NCBI RefSeq assembly: GCF_000189535.1
Contig: NC_015145.1
Span: forward strand, 1,736,001-1,800,000
DNA: 64,000 nucleotides
Reading direction: 5' to 3'
Origin: Pseudarthrobacter phenanthrenivorans Sphe3
Lineage (GTDB): Bacteria; Actinomycetota; Actinomycetes; Actinomycetales; Micrococcaceae
Part shown: piece after piece, positions 35,127 to 45,053 of the stretch
Layout: every line of letters starts with the position of its first letter
Numbering within the stretch: position 1 is the stretch's first letter
Program-made: the position numbers and the translations under genes
Notes under the pieces: generated by a model
Database searches by the model: none
Seen by the model: only the letters and a program-made list of their open reading frames with translations
What the model was told of the DNA's origin: nothing

Positions 35127-36301
35127 CGGCGGGCAATACATTGTCTGCCCGTCCGGCCGGCACCGGCCTCCACCACCCGCTGCAGCCGGCCGCCGGCGTC
35201 GTCAGCGCCTTCAGCCACGCCGAAACCGAGGCCATGGAGGCTGCCCTGGAAGCAGCCCTGCGCGGGCCGCGGGGTGCGAATCCGCTGGTGGGCGCCGTCG
35301 TCGTCGATCCTGGCGGCCGGCCCCTGGTCACCGGCTTCCACCGCGGTGCCGGAACCGCCCATGCGGAGGCGGACGCCATTGCCCAGGCCGCTGCTGCCGG
35401 GCTGGACCTCACCGGATGCACCATGGTGGTGACGCTCGAGCCTTGCAACCATGTGGGTCGGACCGGCCCCTGCGCCGCGGCGATCATTGCCGCCGGAATT
35501 ACCGACGTGGTGTATGCGGTGGATGATCCGCACGATCCTGCCGCCGGCGGGGCAACTACCCTCCGGGAAGCCGGTGTCCGTGTACGCAGCGGACTGGGGG
35601 CCACCGAGTCGCTCGACCTGAACCGCCAGTGGTTCGAGGCCGTGGCGGCTAAAAGACCCTTCGTCACGCTCCACATTGCGCAGACCCTCGACAGCCGCAT
35701 AGCCGCGGAGGACGGCACCAGCCAGTGGATCTCCAGCCCCGAATCGCTGGCGGATAACCACGCCATCCGCGGCCGGATCGATGCCATCCTGGTGGGGACG
35801 CAGACCGTGCTGGTGGACAACCCACGCCTCACCGCACGGGAACCCTCAGGAGAACTCGCATCGAAACAGCCGGTGCGCGCTGTAATGGGAATGCGTGATA
35901 TCCCGGCCGACGCAGCGGTCCACGGACGCGATGGACGGGTGGTCCACCTTCCCACGCGGGATCCGCGCGAAGCCCTCTCCATCCTGTACGCGCACGGGAT
36001 CCGCCACCTGATGGTGGAGGGAGGATCACGCATCCTCAGTGCCTTCCTCGCCGCTGAACTGGTTGACGAACTCATCGTCTACCTGGCGCCCACCCTGCTG
36101 GGTTCCGGAACTCCTGCCCTCACGGGGCTCGGAATCACCACCCTCGCCGATGCCCAGCACTGGGATTGGGACCCGTCCGACGGCGGGTCCGTCCGAACGC
36201 TGGGCCAGGACCTGAGGCTCCACCTTCGACCGCAACGAACCGTTGCCCTAGACCCACAACCGTCCCGCACCATTGCGGAGCCAGCCCAGGGAGGCTACTG
36301 A
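35123..36301 (+). CDS. ribD: Bifunctional deaminase/reductase RibD
   Basis: 392 aa, steps 2 and 3 of riboflavin synthesis. The N-terminal deaminase has the zinc motif HAEADAI and PCNHVGRTGPC; the C-terminal reductase has HIAQTLDSRIAAEDG, AILVGTQTVLVDNPRL and LMVEGGSRILSAFL. The ATG at 35123 overlaps the leader ORF stop. The stop overlaps the ribE start by 1 nt (TGATG). Confidence 0.95.
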   Translation: MTAGNTLSARPAGTGLHHPLQPAAGVVSAFSHAETEAMEAALEAALRGPRGANPLVGAVVVDPGGRPLVTGFHRGAGTAHAEADAIAQAAAAGLDLTGCTMVVTLEPCNHVGRTGPCAAAIIAAGITDVVYAVDDPHDPAAGGATTLREAGVRVRSGLGATESLDLNRQWFEAVAAKRPFVTLHIAQTLDSRIAAEDGTSQWISSPESLADNHAIRGRIDAILVGTQTVLVDNPRLTAREPSGELASKQPVRAVMGMRDIPADAAVHGRDGRVVHLPTRDPREALSILYAHGIRHLMVEGGSRILSAFLAAELVDELIVYLAPTLLGSGTPALTGLGITTLADAQHWDWDPSDGGSVRTLGQDLRLHLRPQRTVALDPQPSRTIAEPAQGGY

Positions 36302-36942
36302 TGTTTACCGGAATTATCGCCGAACAGGGACACGTACTGTCCGTCGAAAGGGACGGCGACAGTGCCAGGGTCCGGCTGCACGCGCCGGGCACCACGGAGG
36401 GACTGGCCCTGGGCGGTTCGATCGCCGTCAACGGTGTATGCCTCACTGCCACGGAAATAGCAGGCAAGGAATTCAGCGTGGACGTGATGGGGGAGACCCT
36501 GGTCCGCAGCACCATCGGCGAACTTGCTCCGGGCGATTCCGTGAACCTTGAGCGCTGCGTCCAGGCGGGCGGCCGGCTTGACGGGCACGTGGTGCAAGGT
36601 CACGTGGACGGCGTGGGGGAACTGCTTGAACGCGAGCCGCTCGGGAACTGGGAGCGGCTCCGCTTCGGTGTTCCCGCCAACCTGGCCCGCTACATCGCCG
36701 AAAAGGGCTCCATCGCCATTGACGGTGTCTCGCTCACCGTCACCGCCGTCAGCGACGCCGCGGAGGTAAACCCCTGGTTCGAGGTGGGACTCATTCCCAC
36801 AACCCTGGCCGAAACGGGCCTCGGCACCAAGACCACCGGCAGCAGGGTCAACCTGGAAGTGGACGTCCTGGCCAAGTACACCGAACGACTGCTTGCGTTC
36901 AACACGCCGGCAACCGCCGCTGTTGAGGGAGGGGCCCGATGA
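36301..36942 (+). CDS. ribE: Riboflavin synthase, alpha subunit
   Basis: 213 aa, dismutates lumazine to riboflavin. The duplicated lumazine-binding barrels both show the family repeats: [20 protein letters not shown] and [12 protein letters not shown] in the first half, [12 protein letters not shown] and [10 protein letters not shown] in the second. Overlaps ribB start by 4 nt. Confidence 0.96.
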   Translation: MFTGIIAEQGHVLSVERDGDSARVRLHAPGTTEGLALGGSIAVNGVCLTATEIAGKEFSVDVMGETLVRSTIGELAPGDSVNLERCVQAGGRLDGHVVQGHVDGVGELLEREPLGNWERLRFGVPANLARYIAEKGSIAIDGVSLTVTAVSDAAEVNPWFEVGLIPTTLAETGLGTKTTGSRVNLEVDVLAKYTERLLAFNTPATAAVEGGAR

Positions 36943-37694
36943 ACGCGGCAGTAGAGCTGGAACAGGCAGGGGTGCCCGGATCCGCCGTCGTCCCTCCTGC
37001 CACCACCGGCCGGCCGGCTGCTGCCACTGGACTCGACACCATCGAGGAAGCCGTACGCGCCATGGCCGCCGGCCGGCCTGTCCTGGTGGTGGACAACGAG
37101 GACCGGGAGAATGAGGGCGACATAATCTTCGCCGCGCAGCACGCCACCCCGGCCCTGATGGGCTGGACCATCCGCTACAGCTCGGGTGTCATCTGCGTTC
37201 CGCTGTCCGGGGAGCGGGCGGACGCCCTGGCACTGCCTCCCATGGTGGCGGTCAACGAGGACGCCAAGGGCACTGCGTACACGGTGTCCTGTGATGCCGC
37301 GGTAGGCGTGAGCACCGGGATTTCCGCGACCGACCGGGCCCTGACGGCCCGTGTGCTCGCGGATCCGCAGGCCGGACCTGAGGCTGTCACCCGCCCGGGG
37401 CATATTTTCCCGCTGCGGGCAGTTAACGGGGGAGTGCGCGAGCGCCCCGGCCATACCGAAGCGGCCGTGGACCTGTGCCGGCTCGCCGGACTGGAAGCTG
37501 TGGGCGTAATTGCCGAAGTTGTTTACGACGACGGTGAGATGATGCGGCTGGACGGGCTTCGCGCCTTCGCTGCTGAACATGGGTGCCCACTGATCTCGAT
37601 TGAGGACCTCGTGGCCTACCTCGAAGCAGCGGGCACACCGGCCGACGGCAATACCCGGGCAGGACGCGCGGGCGGAGAAGAGGAGATACGATGA
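36939..37694 (+). CDS. ribB: 3,4-dihydroxy-2-butanone-4-phosphate synthase
   Basis: 251 aa. Makes the four-carbon precursor from ribulose-5-P. Motifs: [53 protein letters not shown]. The first 30 and last 25 residues are poorly conserved. In many actinobacteria this domain is fused to GTP cyclohydrolase II; here the two are separate genes overlapping by ATGA. Confidence 0.95.
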   Translation: MNAAVELEQAGVPGSAVVPPATTGRPAAATGLDTIEEAVRAMAAGRPVLVVDNEDRENEGDIIFAAQHATPALMGWTIRYSSGVICVPLSGERADALALPPMVAVNEDAKGTAYTVSCDAAVGVSTGISATDRALTARVLADPQAGPEAVTRPGHIFPLRAVNGGVRERPGHTEAAVDLCRLAGLEAVGVIAEVVYDDGEMMRLDGLRAFAAEHGCPLISIEDLVAYLEAAGTPADGNTRAGRAGGEEEIR

Positions 37695-38461
37695 CGGCTT
37701 CGGGAGCTTCGGGACACGGGCACCTGCGTGACGCGGGAGACGGCCACCACCAGGCAGGATCGCCGAACGGCCACCATCAGGCGGAACCAGGGAACGGTGC
37801 CGTACCCCATCCTGTGAGCGGCGGTCCGGTGGTGCAGCTGCCCACCGCGTTCGGGGACTTCATCGCCCAGGCCTGGACCGATCTTGTCACGGGGGCAGAA
37901 CACCTTGCCGTCAGCTCCCCAAACCCGCCCAAGGACGGGAAGGCACCCCTGGTCCGGCTGCATTCCGAGTGCCTCACCGGCGATGTCTTCGGTTCCTACC
38001 GCTGCGACTGCGGCGAACAGTTGGCCTATGCGCTGGAAATGATCCGGGAGCACGGCGGAACGCTGCTGTACCTGCGCGGGCAGGAGGGCAGGGGCATCGG
38101 CCTCGCCAACAAGATCAAGGCCTACGCGCTGCAGGAAGCCGGCTTCGACACAGTAGAGGCCAATGAGCAGCTGGGCCTCCCCGTGGATGCCCGGTGCTAC
38201 AAAGCCGCCGCCCAGGTGCTGGCCGAAATGGGCCTGCATGAGGTCAGGCTCCTGAGTAACAACCCGGACAAGCAGAACCGCCTGGCCAAAGCCGGGGTCA
38301 AGGTGGTGGAAATGGTTCCCACCGAAGTTCCCTCGCGCGACCAGAACATCCGGTACCTGCAGACCAAAAAGGACCGTATGGAGCACCGGCTGCTGCTGGA
38401 CAACCATGTGGCCGTGGTTCCAGTGACCGGGCCCGGTACCTTCGACCACGAGCAGGACTGA
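37691..38461 (+). CDS. ribA: GTP cyclohydrolase II
   Basis: 256 aa, first committed step of riboflavin synthesis. Zinc ligands in [22 protein letters not shown] site [18 protein letters not shown], and C-terminal [14 protein letters not shown] block ([13 protein letters not shown]). A 40-residue N-terminal tail with repeats of GHHQA replaces the usual RibB domain. Confidence 0.95.
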   Translation: MTASGASGHGHLRDAGDGHHQAGSPNGHHQAEPGNGAVPHPVSGGPVVQLPTAFGDFIAQAWTDLVTGAEHLAVSSPNPPKDGKAPLVRLHSECLTGDVFGSYRCDCGEQLAYALEMIREHGGTLLYLRGQEGRGIGLANKIKAYALQEAGFDTVEANEQLGLPVDARCYKAAAQVLAEMGLHEVRLLSNNPDKQNRLAKAGVKVVEMVPTEVPSRDQNIRYLQTKKDRMEHRLLLDNHVAVVPVTGPGTFDHEQD

Positions 38462-38522
38462 CCCAGCCCGCGGCTGGCACTACCACTGACTGAACAAAAG
38501 ACTGAACGGAAAGAACTGAATC

Positions 38523-39011
38523 ATGAGCGGACACGGCGCCCCCGATATCGACCTGACCACCCTCAACCCGGCCGAAACGTCCCAGCTGAAGCTGGCGATT
38601 GTGGCGTCGAGCTGGCATACCCAGATCATGGACGGACTCCTGGACGGTGCGCTGCGCGCCGCCAAGGACGCCGGCATCGCCGAGCCCACCGTCCTGCGGG
38701 TGCCCGGCAGCTTTGAGCTTCCGGTCGCTGCCGCCCGGCTGGCGCCGCACTTCGACGCCGTGGTGGCTCTCGGCGTCGTGATCCGCGGCGGGACCCCGCA
38801 CTTCGACTACGTCTGCCAGGCAGCGACGTCGGGCCTCACCGACGTCAGCGTGCGCACCGGCGTCCCGGTGGGCTTCGGCGTGCTCACCTGCGACACCGAG
38901 CAGCAGGGCCTCGACCGGGCAGGGCTGCCCGGCTCCAAGGAAGACAAGGGCCATGAGGCCGTCACCGCGGCCCTGGCCACCGCCGTCGTGCTGAAGCAAT
39001 ACGGCAACTAG
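38523..39011 (+). CDS. ribH: 6,7-dimethyl-8-ribityllumazine synthase
   Basis: 162 aa, forms the icosahedral or pentameric lumazine synthase. Motifs: [50 protein letters not shown] and [16 protein letters not shown]. It lies 61 nt after ribA behind GGAAAG and ends the rib operon. Confidence 0.96.
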   Translation: MSGHGAPDIDLTTLNPAETSQLKLAIVASSWHTQIMDGLLDGALRAAKDAGIAEPTVLRVPGSFELPVAAARLAPHFDAVVALGVVIRGGTPHFDYVCQAATSGLTDVSVRTGVPVGFGVLTCDTEQQGLDRAGLPGSKEDKGHEAVTAALATAVVLKQYGN

Positions 39012-39100
39012 CAGCGGGCAGGTGGCGGGCGCGGTGTGTGTTCACTCACATCGCGCCCGTCATCCAACGGCCGGACAGGCGCCCTTCGGGCTGCAGCAAG

Positions 39101-39106
39101 TAGGCT
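39101..39106 (+). promoter_or_regulatory. -10 box TAGGCT of hisE, leaderless
   Basis: TAGGCT is followed by GGAGGGC and the GTG start. The start would be at or one base before the mRNA end; the GGAGG could alternatively serve as a ribosome site in read-through message from ribH. Confidence 0.4.
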
Positions 39107-39113
39107 GGAGGGC

Positions 39114-39377
39114 GTGAAGAATTTCGAGACGCTGTTCGCTGAGCTTAGCGAGAAGGCAGCCACCCGCCCGGAAGGCTCCCGCACCGTCGCTGAATTGGAG
39201 TCCGGTGTCCACGGCATCGGCAAGAAAGTCGTTGAAGAAGCAGCCGAGGTATGGATGGCTGCCGAATATGAATCCGATGAAGCCGCGGCCGAGGAAATCT
39301 CCCAGCTGCTGTACCACCTGCAGGTCCTGATGCTCGCCAAAGGCCTGACCCTGGAAGACGTCTACAAGCATCTGTAG
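39114..39377 (+). CDS. hisE: Phosphoribosyl-ATP diphosphatase
   Basis: 87 aa, second step of histidine synthesis. All-alpha MazG-like fold with [20 protein letters not shown] carrying the metal-binding acidic residues, then [15 protein letters not shown]. The GTG at 39114 fits family length and the promoter position. Confidence 0.94.
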   Translation: MKNFETLFAELSEKAATRPEGSRTVAELESGVHGIGKKVVEEAAEVWMAAEYESDEAAAEEISQLLYHLQVLMLAKGLTLEDVYKHL

Positions 39378-39465
39378 CCACTGGCCCGGCGCGCCCCAGC
39401 CGCCGGTGCCCGCCGTGGCCCGCACTGCCTGAACCCCTAGACTCCCCACACCAGAAAGACCTTCC

Positions 39466-40326
39466 ATGCTGCGCGTAGCCGTCCCCAACAAGGGCTCACT
39501 GTCAGAAGCCGCCTCCGCCATGCTGTCCGAGGCGGGCTACCGCCAGCGCCGCGACAGCCGCGAGCTGGTCATGGTGGACCCGGACAACGAGATTGAATTC
39601 TTCTTCCTCCGCCCCCGCGACATCGCCGTGTACGTGGGCCAGGGCACGCTCGACGTCGGCATCACCGGCCGCGACCTGCTCCTGGACGCCGAGGTGGAAG
39701 CCGAAGAACTGCTGCCGCTGGGCTTCGCGGCCTCCACGTTCCGTTTCGCGGGGCCGGTGGGGGACTTCGCCAAGGTTGAGGAACTGGAGGGCAAGCGGCT
39801 CGCCACCAGCTACGACGGCCTGCTCCGCGGATACCTTGCCGAGCGCGGCATCAACGCCAAGGTGGTCCGCCTGGACGGTGCCGTGGAATCCTCCGTCCGG
39901 CTCGGCGTTGCCGACGCCATCGCCGACGTGGTGGAAACCGGCAACACCCTCAAGGCCGCCGGGATGGAGATCTTCGGCGATCCGATCCTCAAGTCCGAGG
40001 CCGTCCTGATCCGGCGGACGGGCCAGGGCGGCGCTGCCAATGGCACGGCCAAGGAGATCGAAGTCCTGATCCGCCGCCTCCAGGGTGTCCTCGTGGCCCG
40101 CCAGTACGTCCTGATGGACTACGACATCCGCAAGGAACTCGTGGAGCAGGCGGCTGCGCTGACGCCAGGCCTCGAATCACCCACGGTCTCCCCGCTGCGC
40201 GACTCCGACTGGGTGGCCGTCCGTTCCATGGTGCCCAAGAAGGAAACCAACCGGATCATGGACGAGCTCTACGACCTGGGCGCCCGCGCCATCCTGGTCA
40301 GCAGCATCCACGCCTGCCGCATCTGA
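39466..40326 (+). CDS. hisG: ATP phosphoribosyltransferase, long form
   Basis: 286 aa, first and feedback-controlled step of histidine synthesis. Catalytic domain with [41 protein letters not shown]; the C-terminal 75 residues form the His-binding regulatory domain ([29 protein letters not shown]), so it does not need HisZ. Confidence 0.96.
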   Translation: MLRVAVPNKGSLSEAASAMLSEAGYRQRRDSRELVMVDPDNEIEFFFLRPRDIAVYVGQGTLDVGITGRDLLLDAEVEAEELLPLGFAASTFRFAGPVGDFAKVEELEGKRLATSYDGLLRGYLAERGINAKVVRLDGAVESSVRLGVADAIADVVETGNTLKAAGMEIFGDPILKSEAVLIRRTGQGGAANGTAKEIEVLIRRLQGVLVARQYVLMDYDIRKELVEQAAALTPGLESPTVSPLRDSDWVAVRSMVPKKETNRIMDELYDLGARAILVSSIHACRI

Positions 40327-40369
40327 CCCGGCCCGCGCAGTAAAGAACCAGAAACTTCCAGGAGCTCCC

Positions 40370-41146
40370 ATGGCAGTAGCAGTACGCGTCATTCCCTGCC
40401 TCGACGTGGACGCCGGGCGCGTCGTCAAAGGCGTTAACTTCGAGGGCCTCCGCGACGCCGGCGACCCCGTTGAGCTGGCCCACCGCTACGACAACGCCGG
40501 TGCTGACGAACTGACCTTCCTCGACGTCACTGCCTCGTCCGGAAACCGCGAAACCACCTTCGACGTCGTCCGCCGCACCGCAGAGGAAGTCTTCATTCCG
40601 CTGACGGTCGGCGGCGGTGTCCGGGGCGTCGCAGAGGTGGACAAGCTGCTGCGCTACGGCGCCGACAAAGCCTCGATCAACACCGCAGCGGTTGCCCGGC
40701 CTGACGTGATCGACGAAATCACCCGGCACTTCGGTTCCCAGGTCCTGGTCCTGTCCGTGGACGCCCGGCGCACCCGCCCCGGCTCCCAGCCCACGCCGTC
40801 GGGATTTGAAGTGACTACCCACGGCGGACGCACCGGCACCGGTATCGACGCCATTGAATGGGCCCAGGAAGCCGCGGACCGCGGCGTCGGTGAGATCCTG
40901 CTGAACTCCATCGACGCCGACGGCACCAAGGACGGGTTCGACCTCGAGCTCATCAAGCTGGTCCGGGCCGCCGTCAAGGTTCCCATCATCGCTTCCGGCG
41001 GTGCGGGCGAGCCAGCCCACTTCCCGCCGGCTGTCGCGGCCGGCGCCGACGCGGTCCTGGCCGCATCGATCTTCCACTGGGGACCGGACAACATGATGGC
41101 GCAGGTCAAGGACGCCATCAGGGAAGCCGGGTTCGAAGTCCGCTGA
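40370..41146 (+). CDS. hisF: Imidazole glycerol phosphate synthase, cyclase subunit
   Basis: 258 aa TIM barrel. Catalytic acids in [17 protein letters not shown] and VLSVDARRT; phosphate loops TVGGGVRG and [11 protein letters not shown]. Works with HisH, which is not in this window. GGAG precedes the ATG at 40370. Confidence 0.97.
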   Translation: MAVAVRVIPCLDVDAGRVVKGVNFEGLRDAGDPVELAHRYDNAGADELTFLDVTASSGNRETTFDVVRRTAEEVFIPLTVGGGVRGVAEVDKLLRYGADKASINTAAVARPDVIDEITRHFGSQVLVLSVDARRTRPGSQPTPSGFEVTTHGGRTGTGIDAIEWAQEAADRGVGEILLNSIDADGTKDGFDLELIKLVRAAVKVPIIASGGAGEPAHFPPAVAAGADAVLAASIFHWGPDNMMAQVKDAIREAGFEVR

Positions 41147-41150
41147 GGGG

Positions 41151-41796
41151 TTAGAGGCCTACTTCGGCGGACTGGAGGAGGGCGACGGCGTCCGGCTGGC
41201 CTTCGAAGGTCACCAGGGCGTGGCGGGTCCTCCCGTGGGCATGCATCAGCAGTTCGCCCGGCTCGCCCACGATGGCCACCGAAACGGGAGCACGCTTAGC
41301 CACATGCCGCGGTCCGGACGGCCGAACCAGCACGATGCCCAGGTCAACGCCGCGGTACAGGATGGCGGCGCGCTTGACCAGTTCGTCCCACAGTGCTTCG
41401 GAGTAAGCCTCGTCCAACGCCCTGGGCGCCCAGCGGTCCACCGCACGCCGGACGTCCTCGGTGTGGACGAAGGTATTCGATCAGGTTGGCACTCTCATCC
41501 AGCGCTTTGATCTTCATCGGCGAGAGGGCAGGCGGTCCGGCGCGGAACGTGTTGACGAGCTTCGCGTACTCCTCGGCCGTGGTCAGTTTGGCTGCCAGCC
41601 CGGCAGTGGCCTGGTCCGAGGCCTTGGCCAGGCGCTTGATGATCAGGCCGAGCCCCACGGCCGCCTTGCGTTCCCGCAGGTACAGGTGCGCGGCGAGGTC
41701 CCTGGTGCGCCAGCCTTTGCACAGCGTGGGCGCATCAGGACCGGCCGCAAGCAGGGTTTCGGCCAGGACTTCTCGGGACGGTTCGACGAAATGCAT
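41151..41796 (-). pseudogene. TIGR03085-family (mycothiol-dependent/DinB-like) gene with a frameshift
   Basis: Two minus-strand frames together give one complete TIGR03085-type protein: [19 protein letters not shown] to NLIEY in one frame, then [14 protein letters not shown] to LLQSAEVGL in the next. The break is at 41472-41473, where one extra base (GG on plus) separates EY from FVH. Length 646 nt is one more than a multiple of three. The family is related to mycothiol-dependent maleylpyruvate isomerase. It may be a true loss, or a sequencing error. It ends 5 bp from the end of hisF, convergent. Confidence 0.75.
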
Positions 41797-41895
41797 CACC
41801 TGTGAAACTAGCACGACACGCACGGAGTTGGGCAGCGCGGCTGCCGCCGCTGGCGTGCCGTTGTTCACACAGGATCCGGGCTGTGGCGAAGGCAC

Positions 41896-41901
41896 TAGAC
41901 T
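41896..41901 (+). promoter_or_regulatory. -10 box TAGACT of hisI, leaderless
   Basis: TAGACT is followed by TGACCTG and then ATG, so transcription would begin at the start codon. No clear -35 is present. Confidence 0.5.
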
Positions 41902-41908
41902 TGACCTG

Positions 41909-42349
41909 ATGTCTGAGCAGCCCGCCCCCGATTCCACCTCCGGCCCCGCGCCCGCGGCCCCCGTGCCCGGCCCGGCCGCCGCCCCGTTCCCGAGCCCGCT
42001 TCCCGCGGACCTTGCCGCAGCCCTCAAGCGCGACAGCGCGGGCCTGGTCGCGGCCGTGGTGCAGCAGTATGACACCAACGAGGTCCTGATGCTCGGCTGG
42101 ATGGACGACGAAGCGCTGCACCGCACCATGACCACCGGCCGGGTCACCTTCTACTCCCGCTCCCGGCAGGAGTACTGGCGCAAGGGGGACACCTCGGGAC
42201 ACGTGCAATGGGTGAAGTCGCTGGCAATGGACTGCGACGGCGACGCGTTGCTGGTGCGCGTGGACCAGGTGGGCGCGGCCTGCCACACAGGCACCCGCAC
42301 CTGCTTCGACGGCCGGGAACTGGCTGTCACCACGGGCCAGGCAAGCTGA
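41909..42349 (+). CDS. hisI: Phosphoribosyl-AMP cyclohydrolase
   Basis: 146 aa, third step of histidine synthesis. Motifs: [36 protein letters not shown], and the zinc Cys/Asp set [11 protein letters not shown] with CHTGTRTC. A Pro/Ala-rich tail of 30 residues precedes the enzyme. Start ATG at 41909 follows the leaderless promoter. Confidence 0.95.
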   Translation: MSEQPAPDSTSGPAPAAPVPGPAAAPFPSPLPADLAAALKRDSAGLVAAVVQQYDTNEVLMLGWMDDEALHRTMTTGRVTFYSRSRQEYWRKGDTSGHVQWVKSLAMDCDGDALLVRVDQVGAACHTGTRTCFDGRELAVTTGQAS

Positions 42350-42358
42350 ATCATTTGA

Positions 42359-42374
42359 CCGCAGGCAACTGCGG
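42359..42374 (+). other. Hairpin before trpE
   Basis: CCGCAG-GCAA-CTGCGG is a perfect 6-bp stem with a GNRA-type loop. No Trp-rich leader peptide or T-run accompanies it, so it is not an evident attenuator. Confidence 0.35.
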
Positions 42375-42461
42375 AGCGCGGGGGAGGACCGGCCACCCCG
42401 CGGGCACACCAACAGGCGCCGAAGCAGACGGCCCTACGAGAACAGGCGGAACACCATAGCC

Positions 42462-44024
42462 ATGCAGGACCTTGGAACCATCAGCCCGGGCCTCGAGGAA
42501 TTCCGGGAGCTGGCCGGGCACAGCCGCGTCATTCCCGTCCGGCTCAAGGTACTCGCGGATGCCGAGACACCCATCGGCCTCTACCGGAAGCTTGCCCAGG
42601 GGCAGCCCGGCACCTTCCTGATGGAATCCGCAGCCGTGGGCGGCGCATGGTCACGCTATTCCTTCATCGGCGCCAGGTCCCGGGCCACGCTGACCACCAA
42701 GGACGGCCACGCACACTGGCTGGGTGAACCGCCGGTGGGCGTTCCCGTGGGCGGCAGCCCGGTGGACGCGGTCCGCGACACCATCGAAGCACTGCGCACC
42801 GACAGGTTTGAGGGCCTGCCCCCGTTCACGTCCGGCCTGGTGGGCTTCCTGGGCTGGGAAACCGTCCGGCACTGGGAACGCCTGGTCAGCCCGCCCGAGG
42901 ATGACCTGCAGCTGCCGGAAATGGCGCTGAACCTGGTCACGGACATGGCCGTGCATGACAACGTGGACGGCACCGTCCTGCTGATCGCCAACGCCATCAA
43001 CTTTGACGACAGCTCCGAGCGCGTGGATGAGGCCTGGCACGATGCGGTGGCCCGGGTCAAGGCCCTCCTCGCCAAAGTCAGCACCCCCGTGGCGCAGCCC
43101 GTCTCAGTCCTGGCCCCCGCCGCGCTGGACTTCGCCTCCAGCGTGCAGGAGCGCTGGGATGAAGCCGAATACCTGGCTGCCCTGGACCGCGGCAAGGAAG
43201 CGATCGTCGACGGCGAAGTGTTCCAGGTGGTCATTTCCCGGCGCTTCGAGATGGAGTGCAAGGCCTCAGCCCTGGATGTGTACCGGGTCCTGCGCAACAC
43301 CAACCCCAGCCCCTACATGTACATCTTCAGCCTTGAGGATGCCGAAGGCCGGGAGTATTCCATCGTGGGATCCTCGCCCGAAGCCCTGGTGACAGTAACG
43401 GGTGGGGAAGTCATCACCCACCCCATCGCGGGATCCCGTCCCCGGGGCAAAACGGTGGAAGCTGACAAGGCCCTCGCCGAGGAGTTGCTGGCGGACCAGA
43501 AGGAACGCGCCGAACACCTGATGCTCGTGGACCTTTCCCGCAACGACCTCTCCAAGGTCTGCGTCGCGGGGACCGTGGATGTCACTCAGTTCATGGAGGT
43601 GGAACGCTTCAGCCACATCATGCACCTGGTCTCCACCGTGGTGGGGCAGCTCGCACCGCATGCCAAAGCCTACGATGTGCTCAAGGCAACGTTCCCGGCC
43701 GGAACCCTCTCCGGAGCACCGAAGCCCCGTGCGCTGCGCCTCCTGGATGAACTGGAACCGCACCGCCGCGGCATCTACGGCGGAGTGGTGGGATACCTCG
43801 ACTTCGCCGGTGACATGGACATGGCAATTGCCATCCGCTCGGCCCTCATCCGCGAAGGGCGTGCCTATGTGCAGGCCGGCGGCGGCATTGTGGCTGATTC
43901 GGTCAATCCGACGGAAGCCCTGGAAACCGTGAACAAGGCTGCCGCGCCGCTGCGGGCCGTCCACACGGCGGGCTCGCTGGAGAATATTTCGGCCGACTCC
44001 CTGCCTGGCGGATCGGAGTCCTGA
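42462..44024 (+). CDS. trpE: Anthranilate synthase component I
   Basis: 520 aa. Converts chorismate to anthranilate with the TrpG glutamine amidotransferase (not in the window). Feedback site FLMESAAVG; catalytic region VGSSPEALV, AGSRPRGKT, ERAEHLMLVDLSRNDL, FPAGTLSGAPK and AGGGIVADS. The stop overlaps the next gene by 1 nt. Confidence 0.96.
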   Translation: MQDLGTISPGLEEFRELAGHSRVIPVRLKVLADAETPIGLYRKLAQGQPGTFLMESAAVGGAWSRYSFIGARSRATLTTKDGHAHWLGEPPVGVPVGGSPVDAVRDTIEALRTDRFEGLPPFTSGLVGFLGWETVRHWERLVSPPEDDLQLPEMALNLVTDMAVHDNVDGTVLLIANAINFDDSSERVDEAWHDAVARVKALLAKVSTPVAQPVSVLAPAALDFASSVQERWDEAEYLAALDRGKEAIVDGEVFQVVISRRFEMECKASALDVYRVLRNTNPSPYMYIFSLEDAEGREYSIVGSSPEALVTVTGGEVITHPIAGSRPRGKTVEADKALAEELLADQKERAEHLMLVDLSRNDLSKVCVAGTVDVTQFMEVERFSHIMHLVSTVVGQLAPHAKAYDVLKATFPAGTLSGAPKPRALRLLDELEPHRRGIYGGVVGYLDFAGDMDMAIAIRSALIREGRAYVQAGGGIVADSVNPTEALETVNKAAAPLRAVHTAGSLENISADSLPGGSES

Positions 44025-44662
44025 TGACCGGTCCGGGTGCCGCGGCCGGGCAGGCGCGCGTGACGGGGAAGCCCGCTGCGCCCGCATGGGCGCGCAAGTC
44101 CACGCTGGTGCTGCTCATTGCCGTCCTGGCGCTTGCTGTCTTCGGCACCACCACCCAGACCTGGATGACGGTCACCCTTGATCCGGACCAGGTAGGCCAG
44201 GCGGGCGCCGCGCAGACGTCACTGGAGGTCCAGGGAAGCAAGGCGGCCACCACGGTCACGGCCCTCGCGCTGGTGGCACTGGCGGGCGGCCTGGCAGCCG
44301 CCATTGCCGGCAGGGTTGCGCGCTGGGTGATTACCGGCATCATCGTCCTTGCCTCGGTGGGCATTGTGGCCGCCGCCGCCACTGTCCTCGCCAACCCACT
44401 GGCCGCGGCCCAGGGCTCCATTGCGGAAGCCACAGGGATCACCGGCAGCCAGGCAGAGGTGGGCGTCACCGCCTTCCCCGTCCTCGCCGTCGTGATTGGC
44501 TGCCTGCTGGCTCTCGCCGCACTGCTGATTCCCTTGGCCGGGCGCCACTGGAAGGCCCGGACGAAATATGACGCGCCCGGTGCCGGCAGTGCCGCAGCCG
44601 CCGGTCCAGTGGACGAGATCGACAGCTGGGACCGGCTCTCCCGCGGGGACGATCCCACCTAA
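44024..44662 (+). CDS. Trp-operon-associated membrane protein (TIGR02234)
   Basis: 212 aa with four hydrophobic segments (STLVLLIAVLALAVFG, VTALALVALAGGLAAAIAG, WVITGIIVLASVGIVAAA, VLAVVIGCLLALAALLI) and a Ser/Asp-rich cytoplasmic tail ending DRLSRGDDPT. Actinobacteria keep such a protein between trpE and trpC; its role in tryptophan metabolism is unknown. Confidence 0.85.
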   Translation: MTGPGAAAGQARVTGKPAAPAWARKSTLVLLIAVLALAVFGTTTQTWMTVTLDPDQVGQAGAAQTSLEVQGSKAATTVTALALVALAGGLAAAIAGRVARWVITGIIVLASVGIVAAAATVLANPLAAAQGSIAEATGITGSQAEVGVTAFPVLAVVIGCLLALAALLIPLAGRHWKARTKYDAPGAGSAAAAGPVDEIDSWDRLSRGDDPT

Positions 44663-44765
44663 GCGGGTGCGCGGACAACCGGGGCCGGCAGGGACGCCGT
44701 CCGATAACAGGTCCGCGGGCAAAAAATGGCAGAATGTAAGCAGTATTCACCCTGAGGAGATTTCC

Positions 44766-45053
44766 ATGAGCAAAGCACCTGCGTCCGTTTCCAAGTCCGG
44801 CACCCGCCAGGTAGCCCCCGGCGCCATCGACCACAGCCAGGAACTTGGCCACGGCAACAGCCCGGCGGCCTGGACCTGCGTCATCGTCATGCTGGTGGGC
44901 GCGCTCATCATGTCAATCGCATTCGTGATCGCCAACACCCCCATCTTCATCGCCGGCGGCGGCGTGATGGTCCTCGGCCTCATCCTCGGCTTCGTCATGC
45001 GCAAGGCCGGCTACGGTGTGGACGGCAGCAAGCTGAAGAACTCCGGCCACTGA
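44766..45053 (+). CDS. HGxxPAAW motif membrane protein
   Basis: 95 aa with two membrane segments (CVIVMLVGALIMSIAFVIA and IAGGGVMVLGLILGFVM). The family signature HGNSPAAW lies just before the first segment. Its start has GAGGAG 8 nt upstream; the stop overlaps trpC by 1 nt. Function unknown. Confidence 0.88.
   Translation: MSKAPASVSKSGTRQVAPGAIDHSQELGHGNSPAAWTCVIVMLVGALIMSIAFVIANTPIFIAGGGVMVLGLILGFVMRKAGYGVDGSKLKNSGH

Noticed and set aside
42350..42461. Tryptophan attenuator before trpE
   Set aside because: No leader peptide with Trp codons, no T-box motifs and no hairpin followed by T-run; only one small hairpin.
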